Below, piece by piece: positions 32,974 to 42,364 of a stretch of 57,458 nucleotides of DNA (the stretch's first letter is position 1; each line of letters starts with the position of its first letter). The stretch covers positions 1-57,458 of the IMG/VR virus record IMGVR_UViG_3300025418_000002; one strand, given 5' to 3'. The notes under the pieces are model-generated. The model saw only the letters and a program-made list of their open reading frames with translations, did no database searches and had not been told where the DNA came from. This DNA comes from a virus. Position numbers and translations under genes: made by a program.

Positions 32974-33474
32974 CTATATGCTGTTTGCAGCATTTTCTTT
33001 CCACTCGCCAGTTTTGGCTCCATATGTATACGTCACACCTGATGGTTTACCAAATAATCTGTTGTAAAGCTTTATTTTGCTTTCGGTTCTTTGATTAGAA
33101 AGAATGCCTATCATAAGCGTCATTTTGAGCTCATCAGCTGTCTTTTTACTGAACTCACACAACTTACGAGCCCTCCCGCCTTTTGCGCTTCTGAAATCAG
33201 GATGCACAAAGACGGTTTTTTCTTCTATTATAGACGTATCAGAATACCATAAATTTCCTATCCTTAACAATACAAAGCCCTCTAAAGGCCCGCCAACTGG
33301 ACCAATCACGCCAATAATTCCCCTATCCTGATGAAGAGAAGGGACAACATCATATAGAATTTTATCAATATTAGGCTCAGACAGTCCGTTTTCATCACAA
33401 ACCATTAAAGCCATTTTCATTATTTCATGCAGGTCTTCTGGACCTCCAACTCTTACTTTTACTTCCTCAGCCAT
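32974..33474 (-). CDS. GNAT-type acetyltransferase
   Basis: A 166-aa protein resembling GNAT acyltransferases: strands up to DTSIIEEKTVFVHPDFRSA, then KGGRARKLCEFSKKTA in place of the acetyl-CoA loop, then a C-terminal NQRTESKIKLYNRLFG. GNAT-like genes are often inserted among podoviral structural genes; targets are unknown and activity here is uncertain because the CoA-binding loop is atypical. Confidence 0.7.
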   Translation of the reverse strand: MAEEVKVRVGGPEDLHEIMKMALMVCDENGLSEPNIDKILYDVVPSLHQDRGIIGVIGPVGGPLEGFVLLRIGNLWYSDTSIIEEKTVFVHPDFRSAKGGRARKLCEFSKKTADELKMTLMIGILSNQRTESKIKLYNRLFGKPSGVTYTYGAKTGEWKENAANSI

Positions 33475-33487
33475 AACATTCCCTTCC

Positions 33488-33994
33488 TTAGTCCCGTTTA
33501 GGCCCCGGCAAATTTTTTAATGTCTCAACAGTTTTCGCCCTATATTTTTTTATCAAATCATCAAAAATACGGTGCCCTTGTTCTAGGATACCTTGACCTA
33601 CTCTTTTTACAGTGGAAGGGGACAAGACATATTCACCACCAGCCGCAATGATCTCAGTTGCTGGTTCAGGACCTAAAATTTGGCGCCCAAACATTTTGTT
33701 CAAAATCCTAAACCCAGCCATTGTATTACCTTCCCCCAAAGCAGAAACAATGTCTGCGGGAATGACATAAGCACCAGAAGGAACATGCATAGGAAGATGG
33801 TCAGTGCGGCCAGCAACAGGGCTATGAATAGGACCAACAAATGTTTTTGCTTCTGAAGCGCCACCTTCGGCATAAGATTGAAATGCCTCCTTTAATGAAG
33901 CGGCAACTGCCTGTTTATGCGGATGACCCGAACTAATCATCTCAGATATATTATATGAAATTGTTTTTGGGGATTTTCCCTTTTTAAGAGGCAT
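33488..33994 (-). CDS. Phage-conserved structural-region protein (168 aa)
   Basis: The ATG at 33992-33994 (MPLKKGKSPKTISYNI...) is preferred, with AAGGA upstream; a longer frame overlaps the next gene. Residues include YAEGGASEAKTFVGPIHSP, then AGRTDHLPMHVPSGAYVIPA, then AAGGEYVLSPSTVKRVGQG and a basic end. This family recurs in related phages near internal virion genes and is presumed structural. It carries the same GG motif context as several other virion-region proteins. Confidence 0.7.
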   Translation of the reverse strand: MPLKKGKSPKTISYNISEMISSGHPHKQAVAASLKEAFQSYAEGGASEAKTFVGPIHSPVAGRTDHLPMHVPSGAYVIPADIVSALGEGNTMAGFRILNKMFGRQILGPEPATEIIAAGGEYVLSPSTVKRVGQGILEQGHRIFDDLIKKYRAKTVETLKNLPGPKRD

Positions 33995-34004
33995 AGTTAA
34001 ATCC

Positions 34005-34370
34005 TTAGTTTGTCGTATAACAGACAACTACTGTCTGGCCTGAACCTGGGCTGATAACGAGCCCACTAGAAAAATTAAATCCTATTTCAAAAATTCCAAC
34101 CGTAGCTGGTATTATAACAATTTGGTTGTCTGATATGGCTCCGCTCGGAGAAATGGCATTATATATTGTTCCAGCCGACCCAGAAACTAAAACAGATATT
34201 CTGACAATATAACCACTTCCTGTATAAAGAAGTGTTGTTGATCCTGATATTGGAGCAGATGTAACTTGTCCGCGTGTTTTATTGACGTAATCTTGCCAAG
34301 ACTTATTAAGGTTATTAAGGGCAATAACGCCATTTTTTTGTGTTGTAAGAATGTCGTCTAGAGTAGCCAC
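34005..34370 (-). CDS. Small virion-region protein (121 aa)
   Basis: Short N-terminal helix (MATLDDILTTQKNGVIALNN) followed by a beta-rich Ser/Gly domain (TTLLYTGSGYIVRISVLV, SGQTVVVCYTTN). It abuts the 864-aa tail protein gene by 1 bp. Layout suggests a small virion or fibre component. Confidence 0.65.
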   Translation of the reverse strand: MATLDDILTTQKNGVIALNNLNKSWQDYVNKTRGQVTSAPISGSTTLLYTGSGYIVRISVLVSGSAGTIYNAISPSGAISDNQIVIIPATVGIFEIGFNFSSGLVISPGSGQTVVVCYTTN

Positions 34371-36964
34371 TAAAACTTCCCGTCTGGTTGAAGTCTGTAT
34401 CTAATAGCGCCGAGACGCCAAAATGACCCAACATCTCCCGGCGCCGTTTCAAGCTTAATAGACATAAGCCTTCCACGGAACCTTGGTGTGACAAAGGTTG
34501 TATTTACGTTAATGTTAAATGGATATTCTTTAGGGGTCTGCTCTGGATAGTCGGTGACATAAAATGTCATGACAAGATCAGCAGCATTTGACCCACCATA
34601 ATACCCATACTTCATATCAGGCCAAACTTGGTCAACAAAGACTTTGTATTCAGCGTCAGAAATTTGGAAATATCCAGTTTGGAAGCTGGCATAAAGTGGC
34701 TGACCATCTGCATCAGGAGAAGTTTCATGCTGGTAAATATAATTTGTCCCACTGGCCCCAATTGGAGGCCCAAGAACAGACTGATTTATCCAAGCAGTTC
34801 TGGATAAAGTCCCAAAGTCCCACTGGTCAAGAACGGCATTATATTTAACGTAATTGCTAATTTCTCCGTTTGACCCTTTGGTGGCATAATACCAAGATAT
34901 TTCGCCAAATTGAGAATTAACAGCAATTCTAATTTTATTTAATGCCGTTTCACTTGTATCAAAGTCTTGGAATATAACGTCCCAAACTGGACACCGAATA
35001 ACTTCAACGCCAGTCCCGGATAACCTGTAAAACTGGCTTTGGCTCATCCAATACACAACACCATTCATAGACGCTGCGGCCTTGCGGGAAATAAGTCCGC
35101 AGCCATTGCCTATTTCATTAAATTGGTAAACATACGGAGGGCCAACATACTGCATAGCCCAAATACCTAAATCAGTCCAAATCAGACCCTGTTGCGGCCC
35201 CTGAATACAACCAACAACTTTAGAGCCTTTAGGAAGTCTGTAAGACCCTGCCTGATTTGTTACTGTAGCAACCCAACTTCCATAATTATTAACATCACAC
35301 CAGCGGATAAGTAGAGGGTCTTGAATCCCATTAAAAGTTGACCCCCATGCAACAATTTGACGTTGAGGCATAGCCACAAACATCCCATCATTTACCATAG
35401 GGCCATTAGACATAACTGAGGCTACTGAATTCCCGCCAGTTGGAGACCAATTATAAATTGGACCGCCAATAGGGCAGGCAACAAGAATTTCACCCCAATT
35501 ATCAAGCGTCCAGTCTACCGCAGCAATTGGAGATCCCGTTACAGCAACAGTTGCTTGTCCAGGAGTTCCCGTTCCATATAAACCATCCCCATAATATCCA
35601 TTACCGTATCCACCCCCAGAAGGGGTTGGGCCTGGAGTTTTTAAGTATTCGTAATAAGCATTCCCATTATTTAAATAAGATTGATTTATAAAAGCAGAAC
35701 CCTGTTGAACAGATTCTGTCATTGACATAAATATGGAGCCATTGGAATTTTGAAAAGTAACTGTTTTATACACATTATCAATTGTTAATATTTTAGCATA
35801 TTGACCTGATGGAGTATTAAATTGAGATGCAGGACCTGTATAATTTGAAATTAATATATGGTCATTTACGTTAAAATTATATACGCCAGAATAGGTAAAT
35901 GTTCCTGTTGTTGTCCCATTTCCAGATATAGAAATAATAACAGAAGAATTAGGAATTGATTTTAATGATATTTTAAAGTTATTTGTATCAATAATAGAAG
36001 ATACAATGTAGTTTCCGTAAAGGGTTGTTGTGCCAAAATTTAACGGAACAATAATTGGGAATGTGTCCCCTACAGAATAACCATTATTAGGTAGCGTTAC
36101 TGTTGCAGTTTGGTCTCCTATTGCAAATGTAAAAATAGGAACACTTGCCGCCGTCCCAGGCGGAACTGTTGTAGTTGCGGCAACGGGACTCCCAATTATG
36201 TTTTTTGCATTTATAAAATAGCTATTAGCGCCATCAATGTATGTGCAAGGATAGCTGCCAAATAATATTAGGCCGCCAACACTAATTTGTGTTTTTATGT
36301 AAACGGAGTCAAAATTAGATACATTAGATCCAGCGTTATTTATCCGAACCTGTGAACTTCCGGCTGTTGTAACAGCGTCTGGAGGTGAATTTGTGCTGAA
36401 TGTAACGCGGGGAGTTATAATATTAAATGAGGTGTTTGCATTTGCAGCAATGTAACCAAGTCCATCACCAGAACTTAAGGCTCCAATTGGAGATCCGTCT
36501 GGATTAGACACAGACGCATGAGAACCGCTTAATGTGTATTGAATATAATTAGGACCAGAGGCAGCTACTACCGTAGAAGTTCCTACCGGCGTATTATAGG
36601 CATTAACACTAATTCCAGAAATAATAACATTTGATCCAACTTGAAATAATGAACTTCCACTGTAGGTTATGGTCGCCAATGTTCCATTACATGAAGCCGT
36701 TAAAATAGAAGCAATAGTTGTCTGTGATCCAACGCCAAGATAAGCCAAGGCATTTGTATCTTCCCAGGCCCATAAAGCCCTAACGGTAGAATACAACTGA
36801 CCCCTAAACCACTGGGTCCACCCACCAAGCTTTTGAACAAGCCCTAATCCCTGTTTGTCAGGGACAAATCTAACAAGGTTTGTGTAGGAAATGGCGGCTT
36901 CGTTTAAAGCCAGCGTCCTATTCTGGTCAACTCCAGGGATTAACTTTAATGTAGTGTGCGACAT
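34370..36964 (-). CDS. Tail hub / packaged-DNA stabilisation-like protein
   Basis: An 864-aa mostly beta protein. The opening TLKLIPGVDQNRTLALNEAA and the segment FVPDKQGLGLVQKLGGWTQW resemble the starts of podoviral tail hub/stabilisation proteins, which commonly read 'PGV(D)...N..R(F/Y)..G..EKVGGW'. Later parts contain GCGLISRKAAASMNGVVYWM and end with FWRLGAIRYRLQPDGKF. It probably forms part of the tail that seals the portal and contacts the fibre proteins. Confidence 0.7.
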   Translation of the reverse strand: MSHTTLKLIPGVDQNRTLALNEAAISYTNLVRFVPDKQGLGLVQKLGGWTQWFRGQLYSTVRALWAWEDTNALAYLGVGSQTTIASILTASCNGTLATITYSGSSLFQVGSNVIISGISVNAYNTPVGTSTVVAASGPNYIQYTLSGSHASVSNPDGSPIGALSSGDGLGYIAANANTSFNIITPRVTFSTNSPPDAVTTAGSSQVRINNAGSNVSNFDSVYIKTQISVGGLILFGSYPCTYIDGANSYFINAKNIIGSPVAATTTVPPGTAASVPIFTFAIGDQTATVTLPNNGYSVGDTFPIIVPLNFGTTTLYGNYIVSSIIDTNNFKISLKSIPNSSVIISISGNGTTTGTFTYSGVYNFNVNDHILISNYTGPASQFNTPSGQYAKILTIDNVYKTVTFQNSNGSIFMSMTESVQQGSAFINQSYLNNGNAYYEYLKTPGPTPSGGGYGNGYYGDGLYGTGTPGQATVAVTGSPIAAVDWTLDNWGEILVACPIGGPIYNWSPTGGNSVASVMSNGPMVNDGMFVAMPQRQIVAWGSTFNGIQDPLLIRWCDVNNYGSWVATVTNQAGSYRLPKGSKVVGCIQGPQQGLIWTDLGIWAMQYVGPPYVYQFNEIGNGCGLISRKAAASMNGVVYWMSQSQFYRLSGTGVEVIRCPVWDVIFQDFDTSETALNKIRIAVNSQFGEISWYYATKGSNGEISNYVKYNAVLDQWDFGTLSRTAWINQSVLGPPIGASGTNYIYQHETSPDADGQPLYASFQTGYFQISDAEYKVFVDQVWPDMKYGYYGGSNAADLVMTFYVTDYPEQTPKEYPFNINVNTTFVTPRFRGRLMSIKLETAPGDVGSFWRLGAIRYRLQPDGKF

Positions 36965-36967
36965 TCG

Positions 36968-37708
36968 TTAACCGCGAGTCGGAGTAGCAGTTGTAGAAGC
37001 AGATTGAGAAGACCAAGCCGCAGCCTCAAACTTCTTTCTATTTTCTTCAGATACGGCGCCCTTAAGAAGTGTTTGATATTGAGTCTCATACGTTACAGGC
37101 ATTTGAGGATCATTACCCATTGCACTACTAAAGTTGCGTTGATAAGCAGCAATGTAAATCATGCTGGCCATGATTAATAAATCAGGAAGATAAAGGCTGA
37201 TAAACGTCGTAAGGTTTGATGCTGACATACTGTCTGGACGGTAAGTTCCAATTATCTCGCAGGTGTAATTGCTGTCAGGATATGGACCAACAAGAAAAGT
37301 GTAATCATCAAATGGAACAAAATATTTAGGCAAGCCAGTATTAGACGCCACGTTATAAACAGCGTCTAAAAATTCCTTGGTTGTTGGCAGTAAAGGGTTT
37401 CTTGTCCCCAAATCTGGATTGGTTACAGTGTAAGGCGTAATCACATTAATCTGTTCAGGAACAACAAGAGTGCCAGCCGGAACAGAAATAATACGGCTTC
37501 CAACAGTCAATCCATAGGCAGTCGTAGCAATAGATGTGAAAAGGAAGTCAACATCTCTATATATGCGGTTTTCCGCATAGGTAATCATTTGGGGTAAAAT
37601 AGCCAAAAAAGCGGTGTCCGTTGGGTCAACAACGGCCATGGTAGAAATTTGACCAATATAACTTGTGGTTCCGGGGACAGTCCCGTCGTAGCTTAAGCCA
37701 GTCGTCAT
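36968..37708 (-). CDS. Head-tail adaptor-like protein (246 aa)
   Basis: A 246-aa helical protein: FLAILPQMITYAENRIYRD, then beta parts with TLVVPEQINVITPYTV, then TFLVGPYPDSNYTCEIIGTY and LPDLLIMASMIYIAAYQRNF. This layout (N-terminal helix, central barrel, C-terminal helix) is that of podoviral adaptors such as T7 gp11 or P22 gp4-type. Located directly upstream (minus strand) of the 864-aa hub gene. Confidence 0.65.
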   Translation of the reverse strand: MTTGLSYDGTVPGTTSYIGQISTMAVVDPTDTAFLAILPQMITYAENRIYRDVDFLFTSIATTAYGLTVGSRIISVPAGTLVVPEQINVITPYTVTNPDLGTRNPLLPTTKEFLDAVYNVASNTGLPKYFVPFDDYTFLVGPYPDSNYTCEIIGTYRPDSMSASNLTTFISLYLPDLLIMASMIYIAAYQRNFSSAMGNDPQMPVTYETQYQTLLKGAVSEENRKKFEAAAWSSQSASTTATPTRG

Positions 37709-37750
37709 TATATGCCTCTTTGCCCTCTACAATCTTACCACAAAAATAAA

Positions 37751-38071
37751 TTATTGAATAATCTCACCAAATTGACGCAAAACATCATTATAAAAATCCC
37801 CATCAGCCTCCAACCTCTTATTTGCTGTAATGGCCGCCGCCCTATTCTCAAGGGCAAAAGTCTTTATGCTTTTCCCTTTAGTGGCCACAGGAAGTGGAAC
37901 AGGCTTGCCAAAATCAGCGGGTGCGTCTGGAAGCCTTGCCCTTTCCAGCTGATGCGTCGAGGTTGCGCACGACGCCAGCAAAGTCGTCGTCAACACGGCA
38001 ATTATACCTAACTTTGGGGCATGATATTTTGATGGATTGCTCACTTTTCGTCTCCTGAGCATTAAATTCAT
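37751..38071 (-). CDS. Rz1: Outer-membrane spanin subunit (Rz1-like lipoprotein)
   Basis: Begins with basic residues, then LGIIAVLTTTLLASCATSTH: a lipoprotein signal with lipobox LASC. The mature part is proline-containing. The gene starts inside the Rz-like gene in another frame, the arrangement typical of Rz/Rz1. It extends well past the Rz end, so it is longer than the classical Rz1. Confidence 0.8.
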   Translation of the reverse strand: MNLMLRRRKVSNPSKYHAPKLGIIAVLTTTLLASCATSTHQLERARLPDAPADFGKPVPLPVATKGKSIKTFALENRAAAITANKRLEADGDFYNDVLRQFGEIIQ

Positions 38072-38363
38072 CTATCTGATTTTTTAGCTTATAAGCTAAT
38101 AAGGCGTTTTCGTCAGCCCTGGCCGTAGCTGCGGCAGTTATTTCCCTCGCAGCCTCTTGTTGGCGTATAACTTCAGCATGATAAGCCGCCTCTCTGGCGG
38201 CATTTTCAGCTGCAACCCTGGTTTCCCACTGAAAGTTTGTGTGATGGGCTGACCAAAACCATGCAACAGCAAAAACAATAGCAAATTGGCCCAATGTGGA
38301 ACTGGTAAAGGACCATATTGAGCCACCAAGCCACTGTAAGGCGGGTAAAATTGCAAACGGCAT
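37914..38363 (-). CDS. Rz: Inner-membrane spanin subunit (Rz-like)
   Basis: A 149-aa protein with one N-terminal membrane helix (LGQFAIVFAVAWFWSAH) and a long periplasmic coiled coil (AENAAREAAYHAEVIRQQEA). Paired with the overlapping Rz1-like gene, it fits an i-spanin that fuses inner and outer membranes at the last step of lysis. Two cysteines (ISCPKVRYNC) lie near the C-terminus. Confidence 0.8.
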   Translation of the reverse strand: MPFAILPALQWLGGSIWSFTSSTLGQFAIVFAVAWFWSAHHTNFQWETRVAAENAAREAAYHAEVIRQQEAAREITAAATARADENALLAYKLKNQIDEFNAQETKSEQSIKISCPKVRYNCRVDDDFAGVVRNLDASAGKGKASRRTR

Positions 38364-38364
38364 A

Positions 38365-39435
38365 TTACCTCGCTACATTTATACCAACAGCGGCGTCCCT
38401 AACCCGGCTTTGCTCTGCCAGCTTGGCGCCTTTATAGCATTTCCAGGCAAAGTAACATGCTACAATTGTAGCAATAATTCCAAAAAGAGCAGGCCAGTAA
38501 AATTTTATAAATGACCAAAAGTCTATTCCAGATTGGGCGCTTGCAGCTATATCTTGAACATTAGAAATAATAGTACTCGCCTGCGTTGTAATACCCGCAG
38601 CTGTGGCTAGTCCGCCTCCAATGGCGCCTATCCTAGCCTCATCTGTCCCTTTTATTGTATTGGAACCAGAATCCCTAAGCTCAGAAGCAGTTATATTTGC
38701 CCTCTCATCCGACACAGGCCGAATAGGTGCATCATTTGAGTGCAAAACCCTAATTGTTTCCGGGTCCAATGAACCTGTTATGGGAAGATTTGCAGCATCT
38801 TGAAAGTCCCTTATCCCACTTCTGGTTAAGGGGCCATGAATTCCGTCAATCCCCCCAACAGGATAATTAAGCTGGGTAAGACGGCTTTGAGCAAGCCTAA
38901 CGTCATTTAATTGGTAGTTTGCTAATTTCAAATAACGGCGCCGACTTTCAAGGCCATTATACCCACCATTTACTTTACGGGTTATCCCATCAATGTCATT
39001 TATATCAGCAAGTTTGTTTAAATTGTTATCACGCCAAAATAGGGCCGCCGTCAAAGCAGCATAAGGGAATTGAGATGCTAGTTCTGGATTTCTGATGAAA
39101 TCAACATTTAATTCATTGCCGTATTTTCTATAATTGTTTTTACCAGTTATTTGTATAAGTCCCCGCCCCTTATAAATAGGTCCGTCATTTGGCCCATTCC
39201 CTAAGTCGGACCTGTTGTCGTATTCCCGCCCACTGGCATATTCAACAGTAGTCCTAAAGCCATCACTCTCATGAGCAATTTGAGCAAGGAACTGGGCCTG
39301 TCGGCCCTTAGTAGAAAGATTGGCAATTTCTATGACTTCCGGCATTGCCGCAGCAAGGCCATTAATAATACTTTGCCTTGCGGTTGGAGCTATTTTGCGA
39401 ATAATTGATTCCCATTGGGCAGTATTATTCGCCAT
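38365..39435 (-). CDS. GH19 endolysin with peptidoglycan-binding domain and membrane tail
   Basis: A 356-aa lysis enzyme. Residues ~1-180 are a GH19-type glycosidase: AQFLAQIAHESDGFRTTVEY with the catalytic-type Glu, GPIYKGRGLIQITGKNNY and NGGYNGLESRRRYL. Residues ~185-240 are a peptidoglycan-binding repeat (GGIDGIHGPLTRSGIRDFQ). The C-terminal ~80 residues contain two hydrophobic stretches (IGAIGGGLATAAGITT and FYWPALFGIIATIVACYFAW) and a basic end. The tail suggests membrane tethering or combined holin-like function. The second ATG (39433-39435) fits the ribosome site better than the one at 39441. Confidence 0.88.
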   Translation of the reverse strand: MANNTAQWESIIRKIAPTARQSIINGLAAAMPEVIEIANLSTKGRQAQFLAQIAHESDGFRTTVEYASGREYDNRSDLGNGPNDGPIYKGRGLIQITGKNNYRKYGNELNVDFIRNPELASQFPYAALTAALFWRDNNLNKLADINDIDGITRKVNGGYNGLESRRRYLKLANYQLNDVRLAQSRLTQLNYPVGGIDGIHGPLTRSGIRDFQDAANLPITGSLDPETIRVLHSNDAPIRPVSDERANITASELRDSGSNTIKGTDEARIGAIGGGLATAAGITTQASTIISNVQDIAASAQSGIDFWSFIKFYWPALFGIIATIVACYFAWKCYKGAKLAEQSRVRDAAVGINVAR

Positions 39436-39446
39436 AACCATCCCGC

Positions 39447-39680
39447 CTATTTGTCAGCCTTACCATCCAACTTATCAGATATTTTTGTCAACATTTCTTT
39501 AATTTCTCGCATACCATCAGAAAACTCATCCCGTCTAATATAATTCGTTGGCATTTCTATCTCAATTCTATGGAGGTCGGCCCTTAATTCTTTCACAGCA
39601 ACCCAAAGCTCCCTAGCTAACCATCCAACAACCATTAATACTGAACCCGCTACAAGGTTAATGATTGTTTGAGGTTCCAT
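39447..39680 (-). CDS. One-helix membrane protein in the lysis cassette
   Basis: A 77-aa protein with an N-terminal membrane helix (IINLVAGSVLMVVGWLA) and a coiled-coil tail (MREIKEMLTKISDKLDG). Located next to the endolysin and spanins, it may be a holin or antiholin partner, but one-helix proteins of this kind have varied roles. Confidence 0.65.
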   Translation of the reverse strand: MEPQTIINLVAGSVLMVVGWLARELWVAVKELRADLHRIEIEMPTNYIRRDEFSDGMREIKEMLTKISDKLDGKADK

Positions 39681-39684
39681 GCTA

Positions 39685-41547
39685 TTAACTTTCTACGTGT
39701 TTTTTAAAGAGACGGGTGAAAGCATTATCCACAGTCAGCATATAACCTTTGTTAATATGCCGCAGTGTATCTTGCCATATAGTGTCCCACATGTGAACAG
39801 CATAGCTGCCATTTAGTGTCGGCAAATATGCGTCGGCGCATTCCTCTCTCAATATTGATTCATCATAAAAATCAAATGGAAGGAACTTTTCAGTCTCTAT
39901 TAAAGTAAGCAAATCTTTGTTTTCTTTGTATATTTCCACAGGAAGACCAACAATATGCCAAGCCCACTCCCCACTCTTTAGGGCCTCAGGAAGTCTTTCA
40001 ATCCAAATCCTAATAAATTCAGATTTTGGAGCAGCCAAAATTGTTGCCGCCGGCATAGATTCATCTTTAAACTTTGTGCCAGTAACGTCTCCAACAAACC
40101 CAGCCAACACACAGTCATTGTCCATGAAGTCATTAAGAGGCTTTGTCAGGAAACAATCTGTATCCAAATAGATACCGCCCATTTCATAAAGCTTCTGAAG
40201 CCTAACAACATCAGACTGATATTGGGCCCACCCGTCTAATGAAACGCCCTCAAGCTCCGTTGGTGGTTCAATATGAACCATCTCAACATACTGCTTCATA
40301 TTGTCCCAGTTTTCGTTACTCTCCGGCTCTTTATTGTAATAAAAATAAATCTTATCCGGCTTTTGAACATCAAACGCAGTTTTTACAGCCAAATAGTTAA
40401 GGTAGCTGAAGTCACGGGATTTCTCTCCGTAGAAATACATAAAATGGATTATGTTAGGGATTTTGGGCTTCGGCTTAAAGCTTTCCAATATAAACTTTAA
40501 GTTATCCCTAAGCCTGTCAATTCTAGGGGACTTCTCAACAGAAATCTTTGCTTGCTCTAAAGCCTCATCCCTCAACCCTAAATGCCAAGCGGATATGCTA
40601 GCCAAGTCATGAGGCCAATGCTCCCAAACCGCCGGATCACATGTGTAAACTAATTCCCTCTCCTTAATTTGAAGAGCTCTCATGCAACTTGCATAACATT
40701 CCGCCCATCTGGACTGGCGGTAATACAGCATAGCCAATTCACACCATGGCTCCCTTGTATTAGGAGCTTCAGCCGCAGCCCGCTGGAACCATCTTTCACA
40801 TTCATAAGCATTACCCATTTCCGCGTAACACCTAGCCATAACCCGCATGGCGTAGCAGCGTTCATTCTCCCAAGCAGAATTCGGCATTTCCAAATACTTC
40901 TTGCAGGCGTCAATTGACTCCTGCCACCGAGCATTAAAAGAAAGCTCTCTGGCATAGTAAAAAGCGTTTCTGGAGCATAAAGGATCTTCCTTAACCGACA
41001 GCTCCAGCAAGTCCATATACTGGCCACGGCTCTTAGTTGGATCAGGATGATGGGTTGCAATCAGCCTATCAGTATAGGCGTAAACCTCATTAATCCGCTT
41101 ATCAAAAACAGGATATTCATGGCAGGGATGGTGCCAAAAGTAGCCGTGACGGGCATGAATTTTCTCATACCGAAACTTAATGCCACAGCCCCAGTCAAAG
41201 AAATAACTAAGGCGGGTTGTAACACCATTAATCCAAACCCTCTCAATTTCCTCACGCCACCCAGGCTCCAACATCTCATCAATATCTAAACTAATACAAA
41301 CGTCCATTTCTTTAGGAATAAGGGCAATGGCTGCATTTCTGGCATGGTCAAACCGCCAAGGCGTGATGCAGATTTGATGGACTGTAACGCCGTTAGCCTT
41401 ACACTCCTCAATTGTGCTATCAGTGCTGCCAGTGTCAGCAACCATAACAAGGTCAGCCTCACGGCAGGAATCAGCAAACCTTTTAATAAAATGCGCCTCA
41501 TTCTTGCTGATGGCATAGACGCAGATTTTTAGCTTTCTATCTTCCAT
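39685..41547 (-). CDS. Two-domain glycosyltransferase with TPR linker
   Basis: A 620-aa protein. Residues ~1-180 are a GT2-type transferase: ADTGSTDST (nucleotide-sugar contact) and ISLDIDEML (DxD, ~86-92). Residues ~200-345 are TPR-like repeats (FNARWQESIDACKKYLEMP, AYECERWFQRAAAEAP). Residues ~370-620 are a second GT of the GT32/TcdB sugar-transferase type: IPNIIHFMYFYG and GGIYLDTDCFLTKPL (DxD at ~463). Acceptors cannot be told from sequence; surface antigens or phage fibre proteins are both possible. It lies between lysis genes and the fibre genes, all in the late operon. Confidence 0.85.
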   Translation of the reverse strand: MEDRKLKICVYAISKNEAHFIKRFADSCREADLVMVADTGSTDSTIEECKANGVTVHQICITPWRFDHARNAAIALIPKEMDVCISLDIDEMLEPGWREEIERVWINGVTTRLSYFFDWGCGIKFRYEKIHARHGYFWHHPCHEYPVFDKRINEVYAYTDRLIATHHPDPTKSRGQYMDLLELSVKEDPLCSRNAFYYARELSFNARWQESIDACKKYLEMPNSAWENERCYAMRVMARCYAEMGNAYECERWFQRAAAEAPNTREPWCELAMLYYRQSRWAECYASCMRALQIKERELVYTCDPAVWEHWPHDLASISAWHLGLRDEALEQAKISVEKSPRIDRLRDNLKFILESFKPKPKIPNIIHFMYFYGEKSRDFSYLNYLAVKTAFDVQKPDKIYFYYNKEPESNENWDNMKQYVEMVHIEPPTELEGVSLDGWAQYQSDVVRLQKLYEMGGIYLDTDCFLTKPLNDFMDNDCVLAGFVGDVTGTKFKDESMPAATILAAPKSEFIRIWIERLPEALKSGEWAWHIVGLPVEIYKENKDLLTLIETEKFLPFDFYDESILREECADAYLPTLNGSYAVHMWDTIWQDTLRHINKGYMLTVDNAFTRLFKKHVES

Positions 41548-41597
41548 AGCCCTTCCCCCTTAGGCATTTTAATTACATTTTCCTATCCCGTATTTAC

Positions 41598-42131
41598 TTA
41601 TTGACTCCATTGCTCCGTAGGAACAACAGGCCAATTTGTTACAGGAGTTGTTGGAGGATTTAAAGCTATTGCCCTAACTTGATTTCTATATGTAAAAAAA
41701 TCATTTTGATTCATTAAATAAGGATTTGACTGAGCCGGATCAGCAACTGAAGGAATAGATGTCCAATCAGTATTGGTTAAAAGCTGAGTAGCTTGATTTT
41801 TATTTTGAGCTTGAACTTGAGCATCATGAGAAGCTTTTTGTTCTGGCGTCATCTCAGAAACTGTCCAGCCTAGAGTCCAAGTTTCACCAATCATTTTTGG
41901 GTCGGCGTCTTGAACACATATTTCTGTATTTGTGTCATATGTAGGTTCTGGTAAAATTGTAACAGGCTCAAGGGTATAACCATTATCTATAGCCAATTGA
42001 GTCTGAGGAAACCAATAAGCAACATCATAATTGTCGCCATAGTTTGTATAAGGATTTTGAGACTGTAACGTAGAAAAAAGATACGGATAAAGAATTAAGG
42101 TTGTCCCCTGGACCTCTGCATAAGTCGTCAT
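41598..42131 (-). CDS. Tail-fibre assembly-like protein (177 aa)
   Basis: Contains MIGETWTLGWTVSEMTPEQK, then AQNKNQATQLLTNTDWTSIP, then NDFFTYRNQVRAIALNPP. The 'LL..TDW...P......(Y)R..(L/V)R' pattern is typical of C-terminal parts of fibre assembly chaperones and similar tail proteins. It is close to fibre genes. Function is inferred. Confidence 0.65.
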   Translation of the reverse strand: MTTYAEVQGTTLILYPYLFSTLQSQNPYTNYGDNYDVAYWFPQTQLAIDNGYTLEPVTILPEPTYDTNTEICVQDADPKMIGETWTLGWTVSEMTPEQKASHDAQVQAQNKNQATQLLTNTDWTSIPSVADPAQSNPYLMNQNDFFTYRNQVRAIALNPPTTPVTNWPVVPTEQWSQ

Positions 42132-42364
42132 TGATTTTCTCCGTTAATAATAGCCGTAGAGGTTTCCCTGTCTATTTGCAAAAAACCATCACAGGCAATG
42201 TTATAATCATCACCAGTTTGCTCATCCCAAGAAGGAACATTTATCTTAACGTGTTTTGCAAGATATTCTTTTAACCCATTCTCGAAGACGCGCCAAACAT
42301 GATCTTTAGTCCCGCGCCCTGGCTGTCCCTTTGTCTTATTATAGCGTATTTGGTAGTGGTTCAT
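42128..42364 (-). CDS. Hypothetical protein (78 aa)
   Basis: MNHYQIRYNKTKGQPGRGTK... a small, basic-to-neutral protein overlapping both neighbours by 4 bp. The layout, with HVWRVFENGLKEYLAKHV in the centre, is unrecognised. Same transcript as the oxygenase gene. Confidence 0.6.
   Translation of the reverse strand: MNHYQIRYNKTKGQPGRGTKDHVWRVFENGLKEYLAKHVKINVPSWDEQTGDDYNIACDGFLQIDRETSTAIINGENQ

Noticed and set aside
39725-39733. Perfect DnaA box TTATCCACA
   Set aside because: A single copy inside the glycosyltransferase gene; one 9-mer match is expected by chance in 57 kb and no cluster surrounds it.
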